Source of the DNA: Aggregatilineales bacterium
GTDB taxonomy: Bacteria > Chloroflexota > Anaerolineae > Aggregatilineales > Ch27
Length of the DNA: 60,626 nucleotides
NCBI GenBank assembly: GCA_029976005.1
Contig: JARKOQ010000150.1
Location: forward strand, 1-60,626
Direction: 5' to 3'
Under the pieces are notes generated by a model. The model made no database searches, had not been told where the DNA came from, and was given only the letters and a program-made list of their open reading frames with translations. Numbering within the stretch: the stretch's first letter is position 1; every line of letters starts with the position of its first letter. Shown here in pieces: positions 11,197-19,938 of the stretch. Position numbers and translations under genes: made by a program.

Positions 11197-12663
11197 TCAG
11201 TTACCCGCGGTCAGCAGCGGGATCAGGTCCTCGCCGACCACGATCTGGATATCGTACACCGTGGCATTGTCATTGCCCGGCTGGACGCGCGTCACCGGCA
11301 GCCCCATCAGCGAAGCCAGCAGCCGGGCGGTGTACGGATGGTTAGTATAGTCCTTGATGCTCGTCTCGCGCACGTCCGAGGCGGTGGCGTTGCCCACCTC
11401 GCCCACGCTGAAGCCCTGGGCGGTCAACCAGTCGCGGGCCAGCCCGGCCAGCCCCTGGGTCGTCGTGCCATTCGCCACGCTGAGCGTTACCGTCTCGCTG
11501 GCGGCCAGGGCGCGCAGATCGTCCTGAGTCATGGGCGAGGAGCTGAACAGGTCTTGCAGCAGGTTGCGCGCCGACGCGCCATTCAGGCGGAGCACCTGAT
11601 CTCCGCTGGCCGTCGTCTCGAAGTTGACATAATGCGCGTCCAGCACGGCCTGGGTGATGTTCTCCTGAGGGATGTCCTGCACCAGCAGGGCCAGACTGGC
11701 GATCTCCTCGAACGAGAGCGTGGTCTGGATATCCTGCCGGGCAGAAGCCCAGAGCTGCGCCGCCTTGCCCAGCAGAGCCTGAACTCCGCCCAGGCTCAAC
11801 ACCCGGTCGCGGACGGCGGTGATCACCTGCTGCTGGCGCGCGGCCCGGTCGAAGTCGCCGCCCTGGGTGTGGCGGGTGCGCGCATACTGGAGGAGTTGCT
11901 CGGCGTTCATGTCCTGGCAGCCGGGATCGAAATGGACGGTGATCACGCCATAGCTGCCGTCCGGGTAGGCGTCGTCGTGGATCGGCTCCGTCACGCAGAT
12001 TTGCACAGGAGCGACGGCATCGACCGCCGTCAGGAACAGGTCGAAGTTGATCCGCACGGTGTGGTCGATGCGCAGACCCAGGTTGGCCTGGATCGCCGCC
12101 GCCGCCAGGGCCGGCCCGCCGCCCGGATATTCGTAGGCGTCGCCGATCGAATTGGCGGTGTTGATCCGGCCCGGCTCGAAGCCGGGGATGGACACCCACA
12201 GGTCGCGCGGGATGGACAGCATCACCGCCGTGCGCCGCACGGGGTCGACGCTCACGATCATGATCGAGTCGGTGCGGAAGGGGCCTTCCTCGCCGCGGCG
12301 CTGGTCGATGCCCAGCAGCAGGATCGTGACCCGCGCCGGATCGGACCAGACCTCGACCGCGCCCAGGCCCGAGTCCGCGATCGCCTGGGCGGTCGCCGTC
12401 GCGTCCACCTCGGCCGCGCCGATGGGAGTCGCGCCCTCGACCGTTGCCACGGGCGGCGGCGTGATTGGAGCCGCCGTCGAATACAGCCCGATCGGCGTCG
12501 GCGACGGCCGCAACCCCAGCGGATCGAAGACCGGCAGATCGGCAATTTCGCCGGCCTCGATGGTCAACTGGCGCACCGCCGTATAAGCCAGCATCCCCGC
12601 CCCAACTGTCAAGACCGCGATCAGGAAGATCACGGCCAGAATACGCCATGGAGAACCACGCAT
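11197..12663 (-). CDS. LytR-CpsA-Psr (LCP) family protein with LytR_C domain
   Basis: Product of 488 aa. A membrane anchor spans residues 8-28 and a Pro/Thr/Ala-rich stalk follows. The LCP domain at about 110-330 carries LLLGID, RTDSIMIVSVD, MLSIPRDLWV, the Asn-containing GRINTANSIGDAY segment and QLLQYARTRH. LytR_C at about 385-485 shows VSVANGTTTQGLA-type and VIQIVVG-type strands. LCP enzymes attach undecaprenyl-linked glycopolymers to the cell wall or proteins outside the membrane. Start ATG 12663 gives a standard anchor. Confidence 0.92.
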   Translation of the reverse strand: MRGSPWRILAVIFLIAVLTVGAGMLAYTAVRQLTIEAGEIADLPVFDPLGLRPSPTPIGLYSTAAPITPPPVATVEGATPIGAAEVDATATAQAIADSGLGAVEVWSDPARVTILLLGIDQRRGEEGPFRTDSIMIVSVDPVRRTAVMLSIPRDLWVSIPGFEPGRINTANSIGDAYEYPGGGPALAAAAIQANLGLRIDHTVRINFDLFLTAVDAVAPVQICVTEPIHDDAYPDGSYGVITVHFDPGCQDMNAEQLLQYARTRHTQGGDFDRAARQQQVITAVRDRVLSLGGVQALLGKAAQLWASARQDIQTTLSFEEIASLALLVQDIPQENITQAVLDAHYVNFETTASGDQVLRLNGASARNLLQDLFSSSPMTQDDLRALAASETVTLSVANGTTTQGLAGLARDWLTAQGFSVGEVGNATASDVRETSIKDYTNHPYTARLLASLMGLPVTRVQPGNDNATVYDIQIVVGEDLIPLLTAGN

Positions 12664-12743
12664 GCTCTTGTCTACCCTGTTGTGAACGTCATCGCTAAAC
12701 GGCCCCGATCCGGCCTGGAATGGAGCCTCTCGTCAAGCGAGGT

Positions 12744-12749
12744 ATTATA
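12744..12749 (-). promoter_or_regulatory. probable -10 box of the LCP operon
   Basis: TATAAT in a GGTATAAT context, about 80 bases ahead of the LCP start. No convincing -35 hexamer was found at 16-18 bp. Confidence 0.45.
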
Positions 12750-12836
12750 CCCCGGCCGCGCCAGCCTGCTGTACCCTGACCTGACGCCCGCCTGACGGCG
12801 CCGTGCACCGCCTCAGAGGCCTCGATCGAACCCGGT

Positions 12837-12940
12837 TTCAATTCAACACGGCTTGGACGGATGGCACGGATGAGCACGGTTTTCAGGATAAAAAGCCGTG
12901 CATATCCTTCCAATCCGTGTCATCCGTGTTGAGTTGAAAA
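12837..12940. repeat. inverted-repeat element with TTTCAATTCAACACGG ends
   Basis: About 104 bp. The left end TTTCAATTCAACACGG and the complement of the right end differ at one position. The interior holds GGATGG-CACGGATGA and AATCCGTGTCATCCGTG arms. A related element sits at 40266-40349 and a half element at 25374-25389. It fills most of the gap between the LCP promoter and the next gene, and no clear target duplication flanks it. Confidence 0.65.
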
Positions 12941-12965
12941 TCCGATCGGCGGCTATTGCCACCGG

Positions 12966-13469
12966 TTATTGCCACGCGGCCCAGGGGTCATCGGGATCAC
13001 GCGCGCCGTAGATCACGGTCAGCCGGATCTCGTCCACGAAGACGCGAAAGGCGTAGCCGTCCCCGTTCAGACGCAGGCGCGTCCGGAAGGGCAGGCGCAG
13101 CCAGGCGTAGGCAATCGCCCGGCGCTCCTGGCGATTTGATTCATGGAGCATGCTGAAGTACCAGCGCGGCATGATCGTGCGCAGCCAGTCCACCCGGCTG
13201 ATGGCATACGCACTGACAAAGCAAAAAACCGCCAGCGCGGACGCGCTGGTGCGCAGCACCACACCGGTCAGGAGGAAGGCCAGCAGCAAACAAAAGGCGC
13301 CCAACGCCAGGGCCAGCCGCACCAGGGGATAGACCTTGTGCTCCTCGCCATACTCGCGGAAGTTCGCCATCATCGAGTCCTTATACAGCCCACCGACGAT
13401 GGCCCCGTAGTAGAGCACCGCCCCCAGCGCAATCAGCGCCAGCAGACCGACCGACCAGTACATCAACAT
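12966..13469 (-). CDS. small membrane protein of unknown function
   Basis: Product of 167 aa. Hydrophobic segments lie at about residues 5-27, 50-70 and 75-95, and the C-terminal half is soluble and beta-rich. I do not recognise the family. AGGTGGA precedes ATG 13469. It is the last gene of a same-strand run and starts 58 bp after the stop of the propeller gene at 13528. Confidence 0.6.
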   Translation of the reverse strand: MLMYWSVGLLALIALGAVLYYGAIVGGLYKDSMMANFREYGEEHKVYPLVRLALALGAFCLLLAFLLTGVVLRTSASALAVFCFVSAYAISRVDWLRTIMPRWYFSMLHESNRQERRAIAYAWLRLPFRTRLRLNGDGYAFRVFVDEIRLTVIYGARDPDDPWAAWQ

Positions 13470-13527
13470 GGCTGTTCCACCTGTGCCGGACGGCTTCCTC
13501 CGTCCTCTAGGACGCCGTGTCCCTGCC

Positions 13528-15918
13528 TCAGTCGCCGCACTTGGGCATGTAGTAGAGCGCCTCGCGCGCGGCGATATACAACCCTTCCGCCCGCGAATCC
13601 ACCGCCAGCCCGCTCAGATCGCGGAAGCTGGTATCGTCCGGCGCGCGATAGCTGCGGATGAACGTCCCGCCCACCGTGGTCTCGTGGATGGTCAGGTTGC
13701 GCGCGTCCAGCACGTAGAAGCCCGGCGAGATCAGCCCCATGTCCAACACCAGGCCGCTGGCGCTACCCAGCGCCCCGACCCCGCCGCCGGGCAGATTCGA
13801 GAACTGGAACAACTGCTCCTCGCCGGAATAGAACTTGAGCACCGCGCCGTCATCCCGCAGCACGAATACGTTGCCAGACTGGTCGATCGCCATATCGACC
13901 GCGTGGGTCAGATTGGGGTGATTATCGCCCACGAAATACTCTTCGGGTGCGGCCGGGTACTCGCCCGCCGTCGGCTGGTAGCGCCAGATCTGGTTGGCGG
14001 GCGGATCGAGGATATACAGGCGGCCCTGCCAGGTTTCGATGGAAACCGGCCGTACCCAGCGATCGGCCCCGATCAGGGCCTGGGCCGTCGCCGGAGGGAA
14101 GGTCGGCTGGTAGGTCACCAGCAGGCCGCGCGAATCCAGGGCCAGCAGGGCATTCCCCCGCGCCCCGCCCTCGCTCAGCCAGGCAATGTCGACCAGGCTG
14201 CGCACCACGTATTCACCGACGGCCGAACCGCGCTGAACCAGCACCTGGGACTGGCGGTTGAGGGCCGTCCCGGCGTCGTTGAGCGAGTCGCGGTACAGCG
14301 TGCTGCGCGTCACGTCCAGCGTATAGAGGTCGACGCCGTTGCGCAGGATCGGCCCGCGCACGCTTGCCCCGGAATCGTAGCGGCGCAGCAGCACCATCCG
14401 GCAGCGCGTCACGTCCGCGAACTGGTCGATCGCCCGCTGCGCCTCGTCGCGGACGGCCAGCAGGACCGGATCGTTCGGGCGGCGCGGTAGACACAGATTG
14501 ACCGCTTCCATCACCCCGTACCAGGCCTGCCGGGCATCCCCCGACCCGCTGGCCTGAATTCCCTGCGCGATCTGCTGGGCGGTCTGGGCCTGCGACAGAC
14601 AGCGCTCGAACGCGGTCTCGTCCTGTGAGGTCAGGGCGAAGGCCACCACCAGCAGGGCCACCGCCACCGGAATCAGGATCGTGATCCCGGCCGCGACCGG
14701 GGTGGGCAACATCGGCGGGCGGCCCGGCTCCGGCTCCGGCAGCATGCGCCCCAGGAGGCGCTGCAAACCGCCAATACCCGAGGCCAGCCGCAGCAGAAAG
14801 CGGCGAATCGCGGCCAGCACGCGCCGGGCAACCCGCACGAACACATTCCGGCTCTCGGCCTGGAGGCTATCCAGGGCCGGACGGGCCGCTTCCGCCGCGC
14901 CGACGAGCGCCGTCCCGCCCGCCTTGCCACGCGCCACCAGACCGCGCAACCGCGCGCCGGACTTGCCCTCCACGCCTTCCGCCGCCTCAGAGAGCGGCCG
15001 CACGGCGGGCGGGCGCTTATCAGCCTGTTTGCCGCCGCGCAACCTGCCCAGCAAACCGCCGGAGCGGGCCGCGCGCGGCCCGGCAGCAGGGGGGGGGGAC
15101 TCGGCCGGAACAGCCGCCGGGGTCGCCGCCGAAGCCGTGGATGGCGCGGGTTCGGGCGCGGCAGGTTCCTGGCGGACAGGCTCCGCCGGGGCAGCCTTCG
15201 CGGCAGCAGGCTCCGGCGCGGCCGGTTCCGGCACCGGTTCCGGCGGGACGAACTGCATGATCAGCACCGCCGAGGAAACCATCTCCTGCGTTTTCAGCCG
15301 GTTGATGGCCGCCTGGATCGTGGATTGCAACCCGACGATGTGCAGGGCGGCGCGGGGAACCGCCGCCAGGCTGGCGTCGCTCAGCGCGGCCAGATGGCCC
15401 GGCTCGACCTTGAGGGTTTCGATGGGGGGATCGAAGTCCGTGAACATGCCCAGCGGCCGGTCTTCCGACAGGTCGGGCGCTTCGGGCGGCTCCGGCAGGG
15501 TGCGGCAGATGCCGGTCTGCCACAGCGTGACCAGCATCCCCGGCGTGCGCACCACGGTCGCCTGCTGCTCGCGCAGCACCAGGCAGCCTAGCTCCGCGTA
15601 GAATGGCTGGCGGGGGTGGGCCTGGTTGTGCTTGAACAGGTCGTCGTTGAGCGAGGTCAGCACGGTGCGCAGCGCCCCGCTGACCGGCCCTTCCTGCTCG
15701 AAGTAGCGCTGGGCGACCGTCCGCGCCATCTCCTCGTAAAAGACGGCCTTGGCGTGGGTATCCCTGGCGGGCAGCACCAGCACGAAGAGCGCGTCGCGCT
15801 CCCGCACGCGGGGCGAGCGCTTGGGCGCAAGCTGCACCAGCGCGCCGGGCGGCGGCGCGGTCACCGCGCGCCCGCCCACCACGAAGAGATGTCCGACCAA
15901 CGCTTCGAGATCAATCAT
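13528..15918 (-). CDS. PP2C-like N-domain, membrane segment and C-terminal propeller protein
   Basis: Product of 796 aa. Residues 1-225 follow the order of a PPM/PP2C phosphatase fold (an ALRTVLTSLNDDLF helix, ATVVRTPGMLVTLW, LEPGHLAALSDA-like strands), but I cannot find the metal-binding Asp-Gly pairs, so it may be a pseudo-phosphatase. An Ala/Pro/Glu linker at about 225-330 contains a C10 run. A membrane helix lies near 425-445. The last 230 residues are NHL/propeller-like. It overlaps the upstream hydrolase gene by 8 bp. The arrangement suggests a cytoplasmic sensor domain linked to an extracellular propeller; its partner is unknown. Confidence 0.65.
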   Translation of the reverse strand: MIDLEALVGHLFVVGGRAVTAPPPGALVQLAPKRSPRVRERDALFVLVLPARDTHAKAVFYEEMARTVAQRYFEQEGPVSGALRTVLTSLNDDLFKHNQAHPRQPFYAELGCLVLREQQATVVRTPGMLVTLWQTGICRTLPEPPEAPDLSEDRPLGMFTDFDPPIETLKVEPGHLAALSDASLAAVPRAALHIVGLQSTIQAAINRLKTQEMVSSAVLIMQFVPPEPVPEPAAPEPAAAKAAPAEPVRQEPAAPEPAPSTASAATPAAVPAESPPPAAGPRAARSGGLLGRLRGGKQADKRPPAVRPLSEAAEGVEGKSGARLRGLVARGKAGGTALVGAAEAARPALDSLQAESRNVFVRVARRVLAAIRRFLLRLASGIGGLQRLLGRMLPEPEPGRPPMLPTPVAAGITILIPVAVALLVVAFALTSQDETAFERCLSQAQTAQQIAQGIQASGSGDARQAWYGVMEAVNLCLPRRPNDPVLLAVRDEAQRAIDQFADVTRCRMVLLRRYDSGASVRGPILRNGVDLYTLDVTRSTLYRDSLNDAGTALNRQSQVLVQRGSAVGEYVVRSLVDIAWLSEGGARGNALLALDSRGLLVTYQPTFPPATAQALIGADRWVRPVSIETWQGRLYILDPPANQIWRYQPTAGEYPAAPEEYFVGDNHPNLTHAVDMAIDQSGNVFVLRDDGAVLKFYSGEEQLFQFSNLPGGGVGALGSASGLVLDMGLISPGFYVLDARNLTIHETTVGGTFIRSYRAPDDTSFRDLSGLAVDSRAEGLYIAAREALYYMPKCGD

Positions 15919-16960
15919 AGGCGTCGATGGGTAGAGTCCGGGGCCGGTCGCAGCGCACCTGGATACCCAGCTCAGAACCGAGGCTGTCCTGCAAGACGTG
16001 CTCGCTGATCAGCCCGGCCCGCAGGGGCGTGTGCAGGGACGTCAGCAGCTTGCGACGCTGCCCTCCACGCGAGGAGAGGTCCTTCAGCCGGAAATCGATA
16101 TCCACCGCCCGGCCCACCGCCGTCATGGGGAAGGTGAGCGTGCCGAGCAAGGCGTGCTCTGGGTTCAGCTCGAAACGGCGCTCCAATGGCACCCGGAAAA
16201 CCCCGTTCAGCGGCGCGCGCCAGCCGTTCACCTCGAAGCAGAAGGGGCCGGTGTACCCGTCCTCGGCCTCGCCCTGCATCAGCAGGCTGCGCAGGCGCAC
16301 CGTGACCAGCCACAGGTCGCCGGACAGATAGCTGCGCATGTGCTCGTAGGCGGTCCGATCGCGGCACAGGGCCTCCCCGCTCACCGGAAGCGCCAGGTTG
16401 ACCGCATCCGGCAGGTGCACGCCCGGCCCACCGCCCGCCGGGCCGGCCGCCGCCAGATCGCTGTAGATGTTGACCATGACCGTATCGCCCAGGTGCGGCG
16501 CGGTGACCAGGGGTTCCTCGCCGTCGATCTGGGATTCGAACACGCTGTCGCTCAGGTAGGAAAGCAGGCTCAGCCGGTGCGCGCTGCCCAGCGTGAACAG
16601 GAACGCCACCCGCGCGCAGCCGCCGCGCAGCACGTAGCGCCGGCCCAGCAGTCCGCCGCTCCCGCAGCCGACCAGGATAACCCGCTGGTGGTTCGCGTGG
16701 CGCTCCGCCAGGAGCCAGTCCACACCCTGGCCCAGCGCCTGAGCCGCCCGATCGCCGGTCTCGTGGACCGCGTAGGCATAGATATCCGCAAATCCATCCT
16801 CGCGGAACAGATCGGCCAGCGCGCTGCCGCGTTCCAGCGGCTGCGGCTGCAAGAAGATCACCGGCGGCCGCGCCGCCGCCCCGCCCTCATCGCCAAACTG
16901 GGGTTGATAGGAGTAAAAGGCCTGGCCGGGGTCGAGCCTTCTCCAGTGCAGTGAGTCCAC
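15911..16960 (-). CDS. alpha/beta-hydrolase-fold protein
   Basis: Product of 349 aa from GTG 16960. The GVDWLLAERHANHQRVILVG strand leads into GCGSGGLLGRRY, which fits a nucleophile elbow although the first position is Cys rather than Gly. A beta-rich C-terminal region at about 200-349 is not typical of lipases. The longer frame starting with TTG at 17041 is rejected because a good promoter (TTGTTC-17-TACAAT) lies inside it. AGGA stands ahead of GTG 16960. First gene of the operon that continues with the PP2C-like/propeller gene. Substrate unknown. Confidence 0.6.
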   Translation of the reverse strand: MDSLHWRRLDPGQAFYSYQPQFGDEGGAAARPPVIFLQPQPLERGSALADLFREDGFADIYAYAVHETGDRAAQALGQGVDWLLAERHANHQRVILVGCGSGGLLGRRYVLRGGCARVAFLFTLGSAHRLSLLSYLSDSVFESQIDGEEPLVTAPHLGDTVMVNIYSDLAAAGPAGGGPGVHLPDAVNLALPVSGEALCRDRTAYEHMRSYLSGDLWLVTVRLRSLLMQGEAEDGYTGPFCFEVNGWRAPLNGVFRVPLERRFELNPEHALLGTLTFPMTAVGRAVDIDFRLKDLSSRGGQRRKLLTSLHTPLRAGLISEHVLQDSLGSELGIQVRCDRPRTLPIDAYD

Positions 16961-16996
16961 GTCATCCAGTCCTGGAGCCGAGATGAGAATGCGTGT

Positions 16997-17025
16997 ATTG
17001 TATCCGAAACCCCCGGTCCGAACAA
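16997..17025 (-). promoter_or_regulatory. promoter of the hydrolase/propeller operon
   Basis: TTGTTC (17025-17020), 17-bp spacer, TACAAT (17002-16997). Its -35 box overlaps the T-tract of the clpC terminator. Confidence 0.65.
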
Positions 17026-17056
17026 AAAAGCGCCCCGCCAAAATATGGCAGGGCGC
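17024..17056 (-). terminator. clpC rho-independent terminator
   Basis: On the minus strand: GCGCCCTGCCA, five-base loop, TGGCGGGGCGC (one mismatch), then TTTTTT. It lies 27 bp after the clpC stop. Confidence 0.85.
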
Positions 17057-17083
17057 GGAACAGCGTTCAACGTGCGGCCCGGT

Positions 17084-19612
17084 CTAGGCTTGCGGCTCGC
17101 GCTCGTCTTCCTCGACCGCATGGAAAGTCAGCTCCTTGGCCTCCGGATCGAAGTCGACCAGGATCGTGGTCCCCAACGGGAACCCGCCGCCCAGGATGAA
17201 GTCCGACAGGCGATCTTCCACCAGGTTGGTGATCACGCGGCGCAGCGGGCGCGCCCCGTAATCGGGATCGTAGCCCTGCTGGGCCAGAAACTCCTTGGCC
17301 GCCGTGGTCACCTGGAGCAGCATGGCATGTTCCAGCAGCCGCTCGCGCACCTCGCTCAGCCGCAGGTCGACGATCTGGAAGATGTCGTCCTTGTTCAGCG
17401 GCCGGAAGACGATCACGCTGTCCAGCCGGTTGAGGAACTCCGGCCGGAAGGCCTTGCGGAGCTGATCCATCAGGGTCTTGCGCATCTCGTTGTAGCCCTG
17501 CGTCTCGATCACCTGCTGATCGGACGGCAGGCCAAAGCCCAGCGACGGCCCCTTGCGGATTGTATCCGCGCCGATGTTGCTGGTCATGATGATGATCGCG
17601 TTGCGGAAGTCCACCGCGTGCCCGCGCGCGTCGGAGAGGTGCCCCTCCTCCATGATCTGGAGGAGCATGTTGAAGGCTTCCGGGTGGGCCTTTTCGATTT
17701 CATCGAACACGACGATGCTATACGGGCGGCGGCGGATCGCTTCGGTGAGCTGTCCGGCCTCCTCGTAGCCGACGTATCCGGGCGGCGCGCCGACCAGACG
17801 GGCCACGTTATGGCGCTCCATGAACTCGCTCATGTCGAGCTGGATCAGGGCGTCCTCGCTGCCGAACAGGAATTCGGCCAGGGCCTTGGTCAGCTCGCTC
17901 TTGCCGACACCCGTCGGGCCGAGGAAGATGAAGGAGCCAATCGGGCGGCGCGGGTCCTTCAACCCGGCCCGGGCGCGGCGCACGGCCTTGCTGATGGCCT
18001 CGATGGCTTCTTCCTGGCCCACGATCCGGGTGCGCAGGTTTTCTTCCATGTGCAGCAGGCGCTCGCTCTCCTCGCCCGCGATCTGCGTGACCGGGATGCC
18101 GGTCAGCATGGAGACGACTTCGGCCACGTCCTCGGCGGTCATCCGCGACTTGCCGGTTTCCGGGTTCCAGTGCGACTGGTAGTTCTCGTACTGGTGCTCC
18201 AGCTCGTCCAGCTCGTTGCTCATATCGGTGAGCTGGTCGGCGTCGAATTCCGCCGCGCGGTCGTTGATATCCTGGCGTAGTTCCTCCATCCGGCTGAGGA
18301 TGTTGCGCACCCGCATCGACTCGGCGCTCTTGTACATCCGGACGCGCGCCGCGCCTTCGTCGATCAGGTCGATGGCCTTGTCCGGCAGGAAGCGCTCGGT
18401 CACGTAACGGGCGCTGAGGTGGGCCGCGGCGTCGATCGCCTCGTCGCTGATCTCCAGGTTGTGATGCTCCTCGAAGTTGCGGCGCAGCCCCTGCAGGATC
18501 AGGATCGTCTCATCGACCGTCGGCTCGTCCACGTTCACCGGCTGGAAACGGCGCTCCAGGGCGGCGTCGCTCTCGATGTGCTTGCGGTACTCGTCGAACG
18601 TGGTCGCGCCGATGCATTGCAGCTCCCCACGCGAGAGAGCCGGCTTGAGGATGTTGGCCGCGTCGACACTGCTGCCCGCCGAGCCAGCGCCCACCAGCAT
18701 GTGGACTTCGTCGATGAACAGGATGCTGTCCGATGATTTCAGTTCCTCGATGACCCGCTTCAGCCGTTCCTCGAACTGGCCGCGGTACATCGTCCCGGCC
18801 ACCAGGCTACCAACGTCGAGCTGGAGCACGCGCTTGCCTTCCAGCGAGCGCGGCGTCTCCCCGCGAATGATGCGCTGGGCCAGACCCTCGACGATGGCCG
18901 TCTTGCCAACCCCTGGCTCGCCGATCAGGGCCGGGTTGTTCTTGTTGCGGCGGCTGAGGATCTGGATCACGCGCTCGATCTCGGTATCGCGGCCGATCAC
19001 CGGATCGAGTTCCCCGGCTTCGGCCTTGGCCGTCAGATCGGTCGCCAGTTGGTCGACCAGCGGAGTCTTGCTCTCCCCACGGCGCTTGGCCGGGGAGCGC
19101 GATTCGCCGCTGGAAGGAGTCTCGTTGGTCGGCGGCGTCGCGCGCCGGGGAGTCTGGGTGGAGGAGGGACTCTCCTGCAAGACCCGGCGCGTGTGGCGCT
19201 TGATCTCCTCCGGGCTGACTCCCAGCCGCTTGAGCACGTCGATCGCCACGCCTTCCGGCTGGCGAACCAGACCCAGCAGCAGGTGTTCCGTGCCGATGTA
19301 ATGATGACCCAGGCGGCGCGCTTCATCGACCGCCAGTTCCAGCACCTTCTTGGTGCCGGGGGAGAGTTCCAGACGTTCCGTCGCGCGCTCGCCTGAACGG
19401 GACAGGCGCTCGACCAGGTCTTCCACCTTGCGAGGATCGAGGCCCAGATCGCGCAGGACGCGCCCGGCCACCCCACCTTCCTCGCGAATCAGACCCAACA
19501 GCAGGTGCTCGGTGCCGATGTACTCGTGACGCATCCGTTCCGCTTCGTCCTGAGCCAGGCTCAGAACCCGTCGCGCGCGCTGCGTGAACCGTTCCATGCT
19601 ACTTTTAGGCAT
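17084..19612 (-). CDS. clpC: ATP-dependent Clp protease ATP-binding subunit ClpC
   Basis: Product of 842 aa. Two Clp-N repeats ([11 protein letters not shown] seen twice) occupy the first 150 residues. AAA-1 has Walker [10 protein letters not shown] and Walker [12 protein letters not shown] short middle coiled domain ([11 protein letters not shown]...) follows, then AAA-2 with GPTGVGKSE and [10 protein letters not shown] and a D2-small domain. ClpC unfolds substrates for ClpP and handles damaged proteins. ATG 19612 is chosen because GGAGG lies eight bases upstream and because the start overlaps the stop of the preceding small ORF (TGATG). An ATG 15 bases further upstream has no SD. The start 15 bases downstream aligns best with other ClpC proteins and remains possible. 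Confidence 0.95.
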   Translation of the reverse strand: MPKSSMERFTQRARRVLSLAQDEAERMRHEYIGTEHLLLGLIREEGGVAGRVLRDLGLDPRKVEDLVERLSRSGERATERLELSPGTKKVLELAVDEARRLGHHYIGTEHLLLGLVRQPEGVAIDVLKRLGVSPEEIKRHTRRVLQESPSSTQTPRRATPPTNETPSSGESRSPAKRRGESKTPLVDQLATDLTAKAEAGELDPVIGRDTEIERVIQILSRRNKNNPALIGEPGVGKTAIVEGLAQRIIRGETPRSLEGKRVLQLDVGSLVAGTMYRGQFEERLKRVIEELKSSDSILFIDEVHMLVGAGSAGSSVDAANILKPALSRGELQCIGATTFDEYRKHIESDAALERRFQPVNVDEPTVDETILILQGLRRNFEEHHNLEISDEAIDAAAHLSARYVTERFLPDKAIDLIDEGAARVRMYKSAESMRVRNILSRMEELRQDINDRAAEFDADQLTDMSNELDELEHQYENYQSHWNPETGKSRMTAEDVAEVVSMLTGIPVTQIAGEESERLLHMEENLRTRIVGQEEAIEAISKAVRRARAGLKDPRRPIGSFIFLGPTGVGKSELTKALAEFLFGSEDALIQLDMSEFMERHNVARLVGAPPGYVGYEEAGQLTEAIRRRPYSIVVFDEIEKAHPEAFNMLLQIMEEGHLSDARGHAVDFRNAIIIMTSNIGADTIRKGPSLGFGLPSDQQVIETQGYNEMRKTLMDQLRKAFRPEFLNRLDSVIVFRPLNKDDIFQIVDLRLSEVRERLLEHAMLLQVTTAAKEFLAQQGYDPDYGARPLRRVITNLVEDRLSDFILGGGFPLGTTILVDFDPEAKELTFHAVEEDEREPQA

Positions 19613-19794
19613 CACACCGTCCTCCATGACCGACGGCAGGATTCACCCGCCGCGCTTCCGATTGGCTCGGAAACGTCCAGGCCGGGTGACTCTAACACTA
19701 CACACTGGTTCCGGTTGTTCAAAAACACTTTACCCAATCCCAACAGGCGCTGCCATGAAAAATCTACCAAATCATCGGTCTCCTGCTTGTGCAT
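19612..19794 (-). CDS. small ORF translationally coupled to clpC
   Basis: Product of 60 aa (begins MHKQETDDLVDF, ends SWRTV). ATG 19794 has AAAGGTG seven bases upstream. Its stop shares one base with the clpC start (TGATG), so ribosomes ending here could restart on clpC. TATAAT at 19840-19835 is a likely -10 box 40 bases upstream. No similarity to CtsR or McsA is visible. It may be a leader peptide or simply the 5' untranslated region. The order small ORF then clpC recalls ctsR-mcsA-clpC operons only in position. Confidence 0.5.
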   Translation of the reverse strand: MHKQETDDLVDFSWQRLLGLGKVFLNNRNQCVVLESPGLDVSEPIGSAAGESCRRSWRTV

Positions 19795-19851
19795 CGTGGT
19801 CACCTTTCTTTCGACCTAAACCGATGTCGATTTAATTATACACACAGAATG

Positions 19852-19880
19852 GAAAAAGCCTCGCAATTTAGAGCGAGGCT
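19852..19880 (-). terminator. terminator of the S1 gene
   Basis: On the minus strand: AGCCTCGC, eight-base loop, GCGAGGCT, TTTTTCC. Canonical rho-independent form, about 60 bp after the S1 stop. Confidence 0.9.
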
Positions 19881-19938
19881 GTCAACTTTTAATCAATTTC
19901 TTACACTGCGTCAGCCCTGAAGTCCATTCGCCGCCGGT

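Noticed and set aside
10465..12795. 776-codon plus-strand open frame
   Set aside because: Antisense to the lipoprotein and LCP genes; no domain, no SD, biased composition.
16961..17041. Longer TTG start for the alpha/beta-hydrolase-fold gene
   Set aside because: The segment contains the clpC terminator arm and the gene's own promoter.
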